64,000 nucleotides of DNA from Anaeromicrobium sediminis (GCF_002270055.1 NZ_NIBG01000002.1:1-64000), one strand, 5' to 3'. Shown: positions 36,870-46,723, numbered from the stretch's first letter. A program made the numbers and translations. The notes: generated by a model from the letters alone, not told the origin.

Positions 36870-37115
36870 TGCCTTAAAAAATATAAAGTTAATGTTAAAG
36901 CTCTAGTTAATCTTTAACATTAACTAGTAGTATTATTATACCTATTATTGTAATTGCAGTAGTTTGTGTTTACAGAGATTGTATGTATATGATAATCTAT
37001 AAAAGAACCATTCAAAGGTTTCACTATTTTGAATGGTTCTTCATAATGTGCAGAACACATGTTTGGTTTTATTTTTAAAAGATGGTATAATACGGTTATT
37101 GGAAGACGATGAGTC
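36870..37115 (+). repeat. Copy of the methyltransferase-end to promoter segment
   Basis: It begins with the last codons of the methyltransferase gene (CTTAAAAAATATAA) and the GTTAATGTTAAAG palindrome seen at 26860-26912. It then jumps to the sequence after the HEAT gene: GTAGTTTGTGTTTACA, the AGAACCATTC terminator (37004-37043), and the TATAATACGGTTATTG promoter. The HEAT gene is absent. The copied promoter now drives parE. Confidence 0.7.
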
Positions 37116-37143
37116 AATAGAATAGGTTAGTAGGTGGAAAAGA

Positions 37144-39132
37144 GTGAGTAAGAAACATGATTACGGGAATGAAAGTCTTTCAACCCTTGAAGAGAAAGAT
37201 AAAGTAAGACTTCGTCCTGGAGTTATATTTGGTAGTGATGGCATAAAAGGCTGTCAACATACGGTAATGGAGATAATAGGTAATAGTAGAGATGAGGCCG
37301 CAGAGGGCTTTGGAAATGTTATAGAGGTAACGAGATTTAAAGATAAATCCATAGAGGTAAAGGACTTTGGTCGCGGTATTCCTATTGAATGGAATCCTAA
37401 AGAGCAAAAGTATAATTGGGAAATAGTCTTTTGTATCCTTTATGGTGGTGGAAAATATGATAATAATTCTGGTAGCAACTATCAGTTTAGTATAGGATTA
37501 AATGGTTTAGGAACGGCTGCAACACAATTTGCTTCTGAATATATGGACGTGACCGTTTTAAGGGATGGATATGAATATAATCTTTCCTTTGAAAAGGGAG
37601 ATAATGTGACAGATACTAAAGAAGGTTATATAAAGAAAAAGTCAGGCTCTAAACATACGGGGTCTACTATTAAGTGGAAGCCAGATTTAGAAGTATTTAA
37701 TGATATTAATATAGAGCTAGATTTCTTTAAAAGGGTTTTAAAGAGACAAGCCATTGTTAATAAGGGTATTAAATTTATTTTAAATGATGAAGAAAGTAAT
37801 GAACGATTCACTTATTTTTATAAAAATGGTATTAGTGATTATGTGACAGAGTATAGTGGAGAGTCTGGATTTACAGGTATGCAATACTTTGAGTTAGAAA
37901 CTAATGGACGTGATCGTGAAGATAAGCCTGAGTATAAGGTAAAGGCTGAGGTTGGATTTTGCTTTAATAATGAGAAAAATTTACTTGAGTATTATCACAA
38001 CTCGTCTTTCTTAGAGTATGGTGGAGCACCAGATAAGGCCGTTAAAAATGCCTTTGTATATGCTATAGATAAGAAGTTAAATAAGGAAGGTAAGTACAAT
38101 AAGGGAGAAAAGAAGGTAACTTTTCAAGATATTGAAGATAGTTTAATTCTTGTAGCAAACACTTATAGTACTATAACTTCCTATGAAAATCAGACTAAAA
38201 AGGCTATTACAAATGTATTTATTAAAGATGCCATGAATGAGTTTTTAAAGGAAAAGTTAGATATTTATTTTATTGAAAATAGAATAGAGACAAATAAAAT
38301 ATTAGAACAGATTTTAGTTAATAAAAGAAGTAGGGAAAAGGCTGAGAAAACTCGTATAGATGTGCGTAAAAAGCTTAGTAAAAAGATTGATAATATTAGT
38401 AATAGGGTAAAGAAGTTTGTAGATTGTAGAAGTAAGGACAAGTCCATACGTGAACTTTTCATAGTGGAGGGAGATTCGGCCCTTGGTAGTACCAAAATGG
38501 GAAGGGATGCTAATTTCCAAGCTATTATACCTGTACGTGGGAAGATACTAAATTGTTTAAAATCTGATTATGAAAAGATTTTTAAAAATGATATTATTAT
38601 GGACCTACTTCGTGTAATTGGATGTGGTGTTGAAGTAAAGTCAAAGCATCTAAAGGAACTTACAGATTTTGATATGGACAAGATGAATTGGAACAAAATC
38701 ATCATATGTACCGATGCGGATGTGGATGGGTACCAAATTAGATGTCTTATTATAACTATGCTTTATGTACTAACTCCTACTATGATTGAAGAGGGATATG
38801 TATATATTGCAGAATCACCACTTTATGAGATTACAGATAGTAAGGGCAATAGTCACTTTGCTTATACGGAACCTGAAAAAAGTAAAATTTTAAAGAAATT
38901 AAAAGGGAAGTATAGGATTCAAAGATCAAAGGGACTAGGAGAAAATGAACCAGAAATGATGTGGCAAACTACCATGTGTCCTGATACTAGAAGATTGGTA
39001 AAGGTAACTCCAACTGATGCAAAGGCAACAAAGGAAGCCTTTGAGTTATTCTTAGGTGATAACCTTGCTGGAAGAAAAGAGTTCATACAAGAATATGGAT
39101 ACAAGTATTTAGATAGATCGGACGTGAGTTAA
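37144..39132 (+). CDS. parE: Topoisomerase IV subunit B-like (ParE)
   Basis: 662-residue type IIA topoisomerase ATPase subunit. The GHKL ATP site shows 'EIIGNSRDEAAEG' and 'FGRGIP', the transducer follows, and the Toprim domain has 'LFIVEGDSALGS' and 'CTDADVDGYQI'; 'QRSKGLGENEPEMMW' is also typical. GTG start with AGGTGG upstream. It lies eleven bases before parC, and the pair would decatenate or relax DNA. Whether this is the main topoisomerase IV or a second gyrase-like set cannot be decided from one window; topoisomerase IV is my reading because of length and pairing. Confidence 0.82.
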   Translation: MSKKHDYGNESLSTLEEKDKVRLRPGVIFGSDGIKGCQHTVMEIIGNSRDEAAEGFGNVIEVTRFKDKSIEVKDFGRGIPIEWNPKEQKYNWEIVFCILYGGGKYDNNSGSNYQFSIGLNGLGTAATQFASEYMDVTVLRDGYEYNLSFEKGDNVTDTKEGYIKKKSGSKHTGSTIKWKPDLEVFNDINIELDFFKRVLKRQAIVNKGIKFILNDEESNERFTYFYKNGISDYVTEYSGESGFTGMQYFELETNGRDREDKPEYKVKAEVGFCFNNEKNLLEYYHNSSFLEYGGAPDKAVKNAFVYAIDKKLNKEGKYNKGEKKVTFQDIEDSLILVANTYSTITSYENQTKKAITNVFIKDAMNEFLKEKLDIYFIENRIETNKILEQILVNKRSREKAEKTRIDVRKKLSKKIDNISNRVKKFVDCRSKDKSIRELFIVEGDSALGSTKMGRDANFQAIIPVRGKILNCLKSDYEKIFKNDIIMDLLRVIGCGVEVKSKHLKELTDFDMDKMNWNKIIICTDADVDGYQIRCLIITMLYVLTPTMIEEGYVYIAESPLYEITDSKGNSHFAYTEPEKSKILKKLKGKYRIQRSKGLGENEPEMMWQTTMCPDTRRLVKVTPTDAKATKEAFELFLGDNLAGRKEFIQEYGYKYLDRSDVS

Positions 39133-39142
39133 AATAGAAGCT

Positions 39143-41302
39143 ATGATAGACAATATAAGAAAAATGAGTGTAGTAGATACCCTAGAGACAAACTATATGC
39201 CCTATTCCATGTCGGTAATTGTATCTAGAGCATTACCTGAAATTGATGGTTTAAAACCATCCCATAGAAAACTATTATATACCATGTATAAGATGGGTCT
39301 GTTAAAGGGGACTAAAACAAAGTCAGCAAATATTGTGGGACAAACTATGAGACTTAACCCCCATGGAGATATGGCAATTTATCAAACTATGGTAAGGTTA
39401 ACTCGTGGAAATGAAGCACTACTACACCCTTATGTAGATAGTAAAGGAAACTTTGGTAAGGTTTACTCAAAGGATATGGCCTTTGCAGCTGCCAGATATA
39501 CGGAGGCAAAGCTTGACTCTATCTGTGAAGAATTTTTTAGAGAGATTGGTAAAAACACAGTAGAGTTTATGCCAAACTATGATAATACTATGGACGAACC
39601 AACGTTACTTCCTACTACTTTTCCAAATATCTTAGTAAATCCTAATCTTGGGATTGCAGTAGGTATGGCAAGTAATATATGCAGTTTTAACTTAAATGAA
39701 ATCTGTGAGGCTACAACAGCCCTTATTAAGGATGAAACCATAGATTTGACAGAGATTATCAAAGCTCCTGATTTTTCAACAGGTGGAGAAATTATCTATG
39801 ACGAAAAAAATATTAGAAAAATCTATGAAGAAGGTAAGGGAACTTTTTATTTAAGGGGAAAGTATGTCTATGATAAAAAGAACAATTGTATAGATATAGT
39901 TGAAATTCCTTATACCACAAATGTGGAAACTATCATAGATCAAATTACTGATTTAATTAAAAATGGCAAGATAAAAAATATTACAGATCTTAGAGACGAA
40001 ACTGATAAAAATGGTCTTAAGATTACCCTAGATATTAAAAGAGCTACAGATGTGGAGAAGCTTATGATAAAGATATTTAAATATACTAAGCTTCAAGATT
40101 CCTTTAGCTGTAACTTTAATATATTAATAGATGGATACCCAAAGGTATTAGGAGTAAGGCATATATTACTTGAATGGGTTAAATTTAGACAAGAGTGTAT
40201 TAAAAAGGGAATAATATATGATATAGGAGTAAAATCAGAAAAATTACATTTATTAAGAGGTTTAGAGAAGATTTTACTTGATATAGATAAGGCTGTTAAA
40301 ATAGTTAGAGAAACGGAAAAAGAGAAGGATGTAATTCCAAATCTTATGGAAGGTTTTTCAGTAGACAAAGAACAAGCAGAATTTATAGCCGAGATAAAGC
40401 TTAGAAATTTCAATAAGGAATATATTATTGGAAAGATAAAAGATATAGAGAAACTTGAAAAAGAACTTAAAAATTTAGATGCCACTTTAAATAGTGATAA
40501 AAAGATTAAGAGAATTATTACAAATGATCTTTCTCGTGTATCTAAGAAATATGGTCAAGATAGAAGTACAGATGTGGTTTATGAAAATCATATTGAAAAT
40601 ATAAATAAAGAAGATTTAATTGAAGATTATAACTTAAAGTTGTTTAGAACTAAAGAAGGTTATTTAAAAAAGATTACCCATGCTAGTTTAAGAGGTAATA
40701 GTGAACAAAGACTTAAGGATGGAGATGAAATAGTACAAGAGATTGAAACTACTAATAAATCTGAAATCCTATTGTTTACTAATAAGCAAAAGGTATATAA
40801 AAAGAGACTTTATGAAATCCATGATTGTAAAAGTAGTAGCCTTGGAGAATATCTTGGAAGTTTACTTCATCTTGAAGATAATGAGAAGATTATATACATG
40901 GTAACAACTACTGACTATAGCGGATATATGCTATTCTTCTTCAAAAATGGTAAGTGTACAAAGATTCCTCTATCTAGTTATCAGACTAAAACTAATAGAA
41001 CAGTTCTTGTTAATGCTTATGCTGATTATTGTGAATTGATTTCTATGAAAATGATGGAAGAAGATTCGGACTTAGTGGCTATAAGTACTAAAAATAAGGT
41101 ACTAATATTTAATACATCAGAGATTGAATTAAAGACTAATAGAAAATTCCAAGGTGTGGAAGTTATAATATGTCCTAAGGGAAGTTCATTAAGGGAGATT
41201 AAAACTTTAAGTGAAGTTAAATATGATAGTTTAAATCACTATAGAGGAAATATACCATCTGTAGGAACTACTTTGAGAAGAAAAGATAAAATTCAAGATT
41301 AA
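39143..41302 (+). CDS. parC: Topoisomerase IV subunit A-like (ParC)
   Basis: 719-residue DNA-cleaving subunit. It begins 'YMPYSMSVIVSRALPEIDGLKPSHRK', as GyrA/ParC do, with the catalytic Tyr in 'FAAARYTEAKL' (about residue 120). The coiled gate region lies near 350-450, and the C-terminal 220 residues correspond to a beta-pinwheel without a clear GyrA box (QRRGGKG), which favours ParC. The gene is closely coupled to parE. Confidence 0.83.
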   Translation: MIDNIRKMSVVDTLETNYMPYSMSVIVSRALPEIDGLKPSHRKLLYTMYKMGLLKGTKTKSANIVGQTMRLNPHGDMAIYQTMVRLTRGNEALLHPYVDSKGNFGKVYSKDMAFAAARYTEAKLDSICEEFFREIGKNTVEFMPNYDNTMDEPTLLPTTFPNILVNPNLGIAVGMASNICSFNLNEICEATTALIKDETIDLTEIIKAPDFSTGGEIIYDEKNIRKIYEEGKGTFYLRGKYVYDKKNNCIDIVEIPYTTNVETIIDQITDLIKNGKIKNITDLRDETDKNGLKITLDIKRATDVEKLMIKIFKYTKLQDSFSCNFNILIDGYPKVLGVRHILLEWVKFRQECIKKGIIYDIGVKSEKLHLLRGLEKILLDIDKAVKIVRETEKEKDVIPNLMEGFSVDKEQAEFIAEIKLRNFNKEYIIGKIKDIEKLEKELKNLDATLNSDKKIKRIITNDLSRVSKKYGQDRSTDVVYENHIENINKEDLIEDYNLKLFRTKEGYLKKITHASLRGNSEQRLKDGDEIVQEIETTNKSEILLFTNKQKVYKKRLYEIHDCKSSSLGEYLGSLLHLEDNEKIIYMVTTTDYSGYMLFFFKNGKCTKIPLSSYQTKTNRTVLVNAYADYCELISMKMMEEDSDLVAISTKNKVLIFNTSEIELKTNRKFQGVEVIICPKGSSLREIKTLSEVKYDSLNHYRGNIPSVGTTLRRKDKIQD

Positions 41303-41339
41303 TTGAATTTTTTACTTACTAGGAAATTACAAATTATGT

Positions 41340-41545
41340 AAATTGTGGATAAGTAAAAAATTAAGGGGGTGTGGGGGAAGGATTCCCCTGCCTCTTCAAA
41401 GGAAGGTGTTCAGATTGCGTTAGCAGACGCCTGCGGGAACCATAGGGTTCCATAAGGTCGCATACGAAGTATGCCTTTTTCATATGAATTAATGGATCCA
41501 TAGTGCATAGAATATAGATCGGACATGAGTAAAGTCATGTTCGAT
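41340..41545 (+). other. GC-rich hairpin cluster in the gap after parC
   Basis: Within 200 bases: GGGGAAGGATTCCCC (41372), GCGTTAGCAGACGC (41418), GGAACC-ATA-GGGTTCC (41437), GCATAC-GAA-GTATGCC followed by TTTTT (41460) and ATCGGACATGA-GTAAAG-TCATGTTCGAT (41518-41543). The last two look like terminators. The stretch is much richer in GC than its surroundings. No ORF. It may be the tail of the parC transcript, a small RNA, or a repeat remnant. Confidence 0.5.
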
Positions 41546-41596
41546 TTATTTATATGGATTAAAAAATGAAAGTATCTTTTACATATCCTTCAAATA

Positions 41597-41757
41597 GGGA
41601 AGGGTTTTCAACTTTTATGACGAAATTAATTTTAAGGAGTTAATCAGCTCTTATGACAACTTAGAAATTATAGACCTATTTAGAACTGCTGATGTTAGGC
41701 CAGAACGTGAACATGAACATGAATATTGTTTGAATATAATGACTAGAATAATATAAA
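41597..41757 (+). pseudogene. 3' remnant of a SAM methyltransferase
   Basis: Reads 'FNFYDEINFKELISSYDNLEIIDLFRTADVRPEREHEHE' and '…LNIMTRII' to a TAA, aligning with the last 50 codons of the gene at 26293-26874 and including the AAAGTTxATGTTAAAG palindrome after the stop. The 5' three quarters are missing. Confidence 0.75.
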
Positions 41758-41811
41758 GTTTATGTTAAAGTGAAGGTTACTCTTTAACTTCAATATAGGG
41801 GAGGATATGAC

Positions 41812-42024
41812 ATGAGGTTTTTTAAGGGGTACTTTAGGTTGTCGTGGCAAATATGGTTAGCTATAGGGTCTTGGGTAGTAATGGCAAGTTTTTATAAGGG
41901 TGCAGTTTTGAATCTAAATATGGACTATGCACTAGATGTATATAAGAAATGTATTTTAATAGCATTAGCTCATGGAGTTGTCTATAGGTTGTTTTTCTTT
42001 AAAAAACCTAAAAGTGAATGTTAA
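41812..42024 (+). CDS. Small membrane protein, unknown
   Basis: 70 residues starting MRFFKGYFRLSWQIWLAIGSW, with AGGGGAGGATATGAC before the ATG. Two hydrophobic segments (about 12-30 and 43-62) separated by a short loop, with a basic tail. No family recognised. It lies alone between two copies of the GTTAAAG palindromic repeat. Confidence 0.55.
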   Translation: MRFFKGYFRLSWQIWLAIGSWVVMASFYKGAVLNLNMDYALDVYKKCILIALAHGVVYRLFFFKKPKSEC

Positions 42025-42137
42025 AGTTGTTGTTAAGCTTTGAGACCAAAGAATATTTAAGTATAAATTTAAATAATGATAATGTTCAAGTTAAAGTTAT
42101 AGGTTAAGAAGAACATTAATTAAAGATTAGTATAAAA

Positions 42138-42162
42138 GAGGATAAAACCTCTTTTTTTTTAC
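42138..42162 (+). terminator. Rho-independent terminator
   Basis: AAGAGG-ATAAAA-CCTCTT followed by a run of T. Confidence 0.75.
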
Positions 42163-42275
42163 CATAATTTATTGGAACATTAAAATTTTATGAAGATTTT
42201 GTAAAGAATAAAGGGATATGTAATTGCATATGGAACAATATATAAAGTTTATTTTTAAGTAGAGGTAGAGAAACT

Positions 42276-43640
42276 ATGAAAAAGGATGTATTTACAAAGA
42301 CCGAGTTAATTTTAGTTTTTTTCATAATAGTACTTTCTGTAGGAGTAGTATTGTATTTAGGAAAGTCCCTATTATATGGATTTATCATTAGTAACTTATT
42401 AGTTGGATTACTTCTTCATAGGAAGAAGTATGATTTAATAAAATTATATAAGAAAGTTATTAGGGAAATGTTAGAGTACAAGAAGCTATATTTATTTATA
42501 CTTTTAATTGGAGCAAATGTATCCATATGGCTTTTATCTGGAGTTGTACCTACTATTATGTATTATGGATTTGAGTATATGAAGGGATTGAACTTTTTGT
42601 TCATGTCCTTTTTAATCATATCCTTCATGTCCGTATTTATAGGAAGCGCTATAGGAACTATAGGAACTGTAGGTGTGGCCATATTAGGTGTGGCTAAGGG
42701 CTTTGGTGTACCCATGGGAGTAATCCTTGGTGTGGTTGTATCCGCATCATTTATATCAGATAAGTTATCACCCATATCAGGCATTTTAAATATTAGTATG
42801 TATGTGATAGATGCCAAGTATAAGGATATGATGAAGAGGATGATGACTACCTTTTTACCCGTGTATATAATAACTTTAATTATCTATTATTATATGGGAA
42901 CTAAGTATGGTGTTTCTAATGTGGATAATATAGTTATGTATCAAGAGAGTATTAAAAATGGATTTAATATATCTCCCTATTTATTTTTGTTTCCCCTATG
43001 TATGTTAGTTTTATCTGTCCTTGGAATAGATCTATTAGGCATTGTATTAATAGGTTTACTAGGAGGAAGTCTAGTTAGTTTCTATATGCAGGGGGTGGCG
43101 TTTAAAGATATATTGTATACCATGTATAAGGGATATAGTTCCGATTCATTAGGAATACTTTCTGATGTTCTAAAAAGTGGTGGATTGTATTCTATGATAG
43201 AGGTAGTTTGTATAGTAGTTATGGTAGTCACATTAGGTGAGGTTTTAAGAAAGAGTGGTATTATAGATGAACTCTTTAATATTATCATAGTTAAGATAAA
43301 GAGTCCTAGAAGTGCCGTATTAGGGGCCTCTCTTACTAGTATGCTAATTACTTTAATAACCTGCGATCAGACTATGGGTATAGTTATTACTAGTAAGGTA
43401 TTTAAAGAAAAGTTTGAAGAATTTCATATGGATAAGGAAGTATTAGGTAGGGTCATATCTGATACGGGAACTGTAATAGCTCCCATTATACCTATTAATA
43501 TAAATGCCCTTATTATACTTGGTGTAACGGGCATATCAGCCCTGGAATATGCTCCCTATGCAGTACTTTGTTATCTATTTCCTTTAATAACTTTAATGGG
43601 TGCATTTTTAATCAAATGGAAAGTAAGAACATATAATTAA
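42276..43640 (+). CDS. NhaC-type Na+/H+ antiporter
   Basis: 454 residues, about 11-12 hydrophobic segments, with the family signature 'ASFISDKLSPISGILN' (NhaC proteins carry GDxxSPxSDT in this position) and 'TCDQTMGIVI' in the second half. It probably exchanges cytoplasmic Na+ for protons or works as a related amino-acid/Na+ carrier. AGAGGTAGAG precedes the ATG. A second NhaC-type gene lies at 46724. The Ser-Asp-Lys variant of the motif differs from that second copy, so the two may differ in substrate. Confidence 0.8.
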   Translation: MKKDVFTKTELILVFFIIVLSVGVVLYLGKSLLYGFIISNLLVGLLLHRKKYDLIKLYKKVIREMLEYKKLYLFILLIGANVSIWLLSGVVPTIMYYGFEYMKGLNFLFMSFLIISFMSVFIGSAIGTIGTVGVAILGVAKGFGVPMGVILGVVVSASFISDKLSPISGILNISMYVIDAKYKDMMKRMMTTFLPVYIITLIIYYYMGTKYGVSNVDNIVMYQESIKNGFNISPYLFLFPLCMLVLSVLGIDLLGIVLIGLLGGSLVSFYMQGVAFKDILYTMYKGYSSDSLGILSDVLKSGGLYSMIEVVCIVVMVVTLGEVLRKSGIIDELFNIIIVKIKSPRSAVLGASLTSMLITLITCDQTMGIVITSKVFKEKFEEFHMDKEVLGRVISDTGTVIAPIIPININALIILGVTGISALEYAPYAVLCYLFPLITLMGAFLIKWKVRTYN

Positions 43641-43730
43641 ATAGGAAAAAATAAAGTTATTGTCTTTTGAAAATGAGAGGTTTATAATTAATTATCAATA
43701 AAATCCAATAAAGAAATGAGGACTGGGAAT

Positions 43731-45053
43731 GTGCGTTTACTACTTGTAGGATGTGGATGCGTTGGAGAAGTTGTTGGAAAATTTTTAGAGGAAAGAAGTA
43801 GAGATTCCAACTGGCTTGAGTCTATTGTATTTGCCGATTATGATTATGAAAAGGCCAAGGAAATGACAGAGTTTTACAAAGGCTCAAAAGTTAAGGCTTA
43901 TGGAGAGGGCCTAGATGCGTCTAACAAAGATCAATTAAGAGGGATTATTAAAAAATATGATTGTGATTGTTTATTTGATGCTTCACCTCCATTTTTAGCA
44001 GAGACCTTATTTGATGTGGCCCATGAGATGAATGTTGATTTTTTAAATATGGGAACTTGGTCTTTACCTAAGTTTGATATTAAAGAATCAATGGAGGCTA
44101 AAAAGGTATATGATCCCTTCATGACAGATCATAATTTTAATGCCCATGACAAATGGATGAAAAATGGTAAGACGGCCATAATATGTGTTGGGATAGATCC
44201 AGGAGTTGTAAATGTATTTGCCAAATTTGCAGCACAGCACTTGTTTGATGAATTACATGAACTTCATGTGAAGGATGGTTGTAATATCAGTAAGAAAAAT
44301 AATGAAGATGATTTGGCCTTTGGATTTAATGTATGGACTATATTAGATGAGTGTTTAAATCCAAGTGTAGTTTGGGATAAAGACACTGGTTATACAGCCT
44401 ATCCACCCTTTTCAGGAGAAGAACTGTTTAATTTTCCAGAGGGAATAGGTTATCAAAAAATATACCAAATAGAGCATGAAGAAGTTGTATGTATGCCTAA
44501 GTTTTTAAAGGAATATGGTCTTAGGAAATGCACTTATAAAATAGCCCTTGATGATGGGTTAATAGATGCCCTTAAGATGATAGATAAATTAGGAATGAGA
44601 AGTTTAAAGGAGATTAATTATAAAAATCAAATGATAAAACCTAGGGATGTGGTGGCAGCCGTATTACCACAGCCTGATAAGATAGATGATAGTTATGAAG
44701 GTAAAATGTGTGTGGGAGTTCATTGTAAGGGGATTAAGGATGGACTAAAAAGGGAAATTTTCATATATCAACCCTATGAACAGGAAGAGGCCTTTGAGAG
44801 ATTTAACAGCCAAGCAGTAGTAGCCCAAACGGCCATAGGAGCAACTATAGCCATAGAGCTACTTGGGCGAGGTATATGGAAAAAGCCAGGAGTATACTCG
44901 CCAGAAGCCTTTGATCCTATACCTTATATGAAGCTTATGAATGAAGTTAACTTTAGACATAGTATAGTGGAAATGAACTCTGAATATATGAAAAATAAAA
45001 AGTCAGTAGAGATAAATGAAATACTACAAAAGGCAGCACAGCCTGCATTTTAA
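43731..45053 (+). CDS. Saccharopine dehydrogenase family protein
   Basis: About 440 residues. 'LLLVGCGCVGEVVGKFL' is an N-terminal Rossmann loop, and 'CVGIDPGVVNVFAKFAAQH' and the following catalytic-domain residues match the saccharopine/carboxynorspermidine dehydrogenase group. An ATG at 43716 is in frame, but GAGGACTGGGA lies between it and the GTG at 43731, which makes the GTG the better start. The group performs NAD(P)-dependent reductive condensation of an amine with an oxoacid; polyamine or lysine metabolism are both possible. Confidence 0.78.
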   Translation: MRLLLVGCGCVGEVVGKFLEERSRDSNWLESIVFADYDYEKAKEMTEFYKGSKVKAYGEGLDASNKDQLRGIIKKYDCDCLFDASPPFLAETLFDVAHEMNVDFLNMGTWSLPKFDIKESMEAKKVYDPFMTDHNFNAHDKWMKNGKTAIICVGIDPGVVNVFAKFAAQHLFDELHELHVKDGCNISKKNNEDDLAFGFNVWTILDECLNPSVVWDKDTGYTAYPPFSGEELFNFPEGIGYQKIYQIEHEEVVCMPKFLKEYGLRKCTYKIALDDGLIDALKMIDKLGMRSLKEINYKNQMIKPRDVVAAVLPQPDKIDDSYEGKMCVGVHCKGIKDGLKREIFIYQPYEQEEAFERFNSQAVVAQTAIGATIAIELLGRGIWKKPGVYSPEAFDPIPYMKLMNEVNFRHSIVEMNSEYMKNKKSVEINEILQKAAQPAF

Positions 45054-45077
45054 GGTATTAGTTTAGGGGGGCGACAA

Positions 45078-45956
45078 TTGGAGATAGAGACAAAAGTAGA
45101 AGAGAGAAATATGTATAAGGCAAACATGTTTTTGCTAAAGACTATTATATGGCTAATGATAGTTGGATTCTTTACTCCCCAATGGGCACTATTGCCAATA
45201 GGTGCCTTTATACCTTGTGCTATTTACTTATATAAAAATAAGGAGAGAAGAAGGGCCATATTGTCTAAGTTTAAATTAATAGACATGAAAACTTACCTCA
45301 TTCTATTTTTAATATGGATTAGTGTCCTACCAACTAAGTTAAGTGTTATATTTATATTTGAAAAGTTTTGTGGTAGTGAAATGATTGAAGAGCTAATGGA
45401 TTTTCCCATTGAAAATATGTATGTACTTATTATAAGCACCGTAGTGTTTCCAGCCCTATTTGAAGAATTGGTTATGAGGGGAATTGTCCTTGATGGATAT
45501 AGGGATAAAAGTATTCATGTGGCAGCCTTTATGAATGGTCTATTATTTGGAATGTTTCATATGAACTTTTTTCAGTTTACCCACACATTCATAGCAGGTA
45601 TAGTAATGACTTATGTGGTAAGAATAACTGGATCCATATTATCATCCATGTTTATACATTTTACAAACAATGGATTTCCAGAAGTGTTAAATTTATTATC
45701 GGAACCATCAACAGACGAGATGGATTTTAATATAAGTAATAATGAACTATTAATTTATTTTATAGTTAGTACTATGGGAATTTTTATGGCTGTTAAATTG
45801 ATGAAATACTTAAGTAAAAAATATAAAGTGGATATATCCTTTAAAAATAAAGAAGTATTTTCTAAGGAGAAAATCATAAATGGTCCACTTATAACTATAG
45901 GATGTATATTCTTTCTTATGAGTATGCTCATAATGAGTATGTATAGTGGCGCCTAA
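45078..45956 (+). CDS. CPBP family intramembrane protease
   Basis: 292 residues with about seven hydrophobic segments. The three motifs of the CPBP/Abi (CAAX-protease and bacteriocin-processing) family are present: 'FEELVMRGIVLDG' (EExxxR), 'GMFHMNFFQF' (FxxxH type) and 'MFIHFTNNGFP' (HxxxN). TTG start with AGGGGGGC seven bases upstream; an ATG eleven codons later is the alternative. Its substrate is unknown. Confidence 0.82.
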   Translation: MEIETKVEERNMYKANMFLLKTIIWLMIVGFFTPQWALLPIGAFIPCAIYLYKNKERRRAILSKFKLIDMKTYLILFLIWISVLPTKLSVIFIFEKFCGSEMIEELMDFPIENMYVLIISTVVFPALFEELVMRGIVLDGYRDKSIHVAAFMNGLLFGMFHMNFFQFTHTFIAGIVMTYVVRITGSILSSMFIHFTNNGFPEVLNLLSEPSTDEMDFNISNNELLIYFIVSTMGIFMAVKLMKYLSKKYKVDISFKNKEVFSKEKIINGPLITIGCIFFLMSMLIMSMYSGA

Positions 45957-45971
45957 TAATTGGATCATCTA

Positions 45972-46013
45972 GGGCTAATATTGCTAAAAATAAAGTGATA
46001 TTAGTCTTTTTTT
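45972..46013 (+). terminator. Rho-independent terminator
   Basis: GGCTAATAT…ATATTAGTC stem followed by TTTTTTT. Confidence 0.75.
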
Positions 46014-46091
46014 AGTTAAGAAGAAATTATAGAATGTTACTAAAATAAATGGGTATAATGGTAATAATAGGATAATATTGGGAGGTTTATT

Positions 46092-46580
46092 ATGAAAAAG
46101 TTAGTTGTATTTTACTCCTTTGAGGGTAATACCAAGTATATTGCAGAGGGCATTGCTAAAGAGGTAGGTGCAGATTTATTAGAGTTAAAACCGCTAGAAG
46201 AGCCTAAAAAAAGTGGGTTTATGAAATATTTCTGGGGTGGAAAGCAAGTAATGACAAAGAAAATACCTGAACTTGAAAGTATTGATAAAAATCCAAATGA
46301 TTATGATTTAATATATATGGGAACTCCCGTATGGGCATGGTCCTATGCTCCTGCCTTTAGAGCTTTTTTATCTAAGGTTAATATTAAGAATAAGAATATA
46401 GCCTTATTCTGCTGCCACGGTGGAGGTAAGGGAAAGGTCTTTGAAAGATTCAAAGAAGATTTAGGTGAAAATAAATATTTAGGCCAAATAGATTTTCAGG
46501 ATCCACTTAAGAATAATAAAGATAAGGATTTAGAAGAAGCTAAAAAATGGGCTAAGGAAATTAAAGAGAGTATCATATAA
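46092..46580 (+). CDS. Flavodoxin family protein
   Basis: 162 residues. 'VVFYSFEGNTKYIAEGIA' is the FMN phosphate-binding loop ([T/S]xxGNT), and 'YMGTPVWAWSYAPAFRAFL' and 'FCCHGGGKGKVFERF' are the later FMN-contact loops of long flavodoxin-like proteins. Acts as an electron carrier or NAD(P)H-linked reductase in the cytoplasm. GGGAGG before the ATG; its own terminator follows at 46582. Confidence 0.88.
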   Translation: MKKLVVFYSFEGNTKYIAEGIAKEVGADLLELKPLEEPKKSGFMKYFWGGKQVMTKKIPELESIDKNPNDYDLIYMGTPVWAWSYAPAFRAFLSKVNIKNKNIALFCCHGGGKGKVFERFKEDLGENKYLGQIDFQDPLKNNKDKDLEEAKKWAKEIKESII

Positions 46581-46581
46581 A

Positions 46582-46606
46582 AGGGCATGAGTATGCTCTT
46601 TTTTAG
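46582..46606 (+). terminator. Terminator after flavodoxin
   Basis: AGGGCAT-GAG-TATGCTCT followed by TTTTT, starting two bases after the stop codon. Confidence 0.8.
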
Positions 46607-46723
46607 TTAGTATGAATAAATGTACAGAATTTTCAATAAATTATAAATATATGACATTTTTTACTAGATTTATGAGTGTATATCTGTTAAAATAGAAAAA
46701 ATAAAAAGAAGGAGGAGTGCGTA

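Noticed and set aside
41418-41480. tRNA-like fold in the hairpin cluster
   Set aside because: No GTTC(A/G)A T-loop, no acceptor stem pairing and no CCA-compatible end; only local hairpins.
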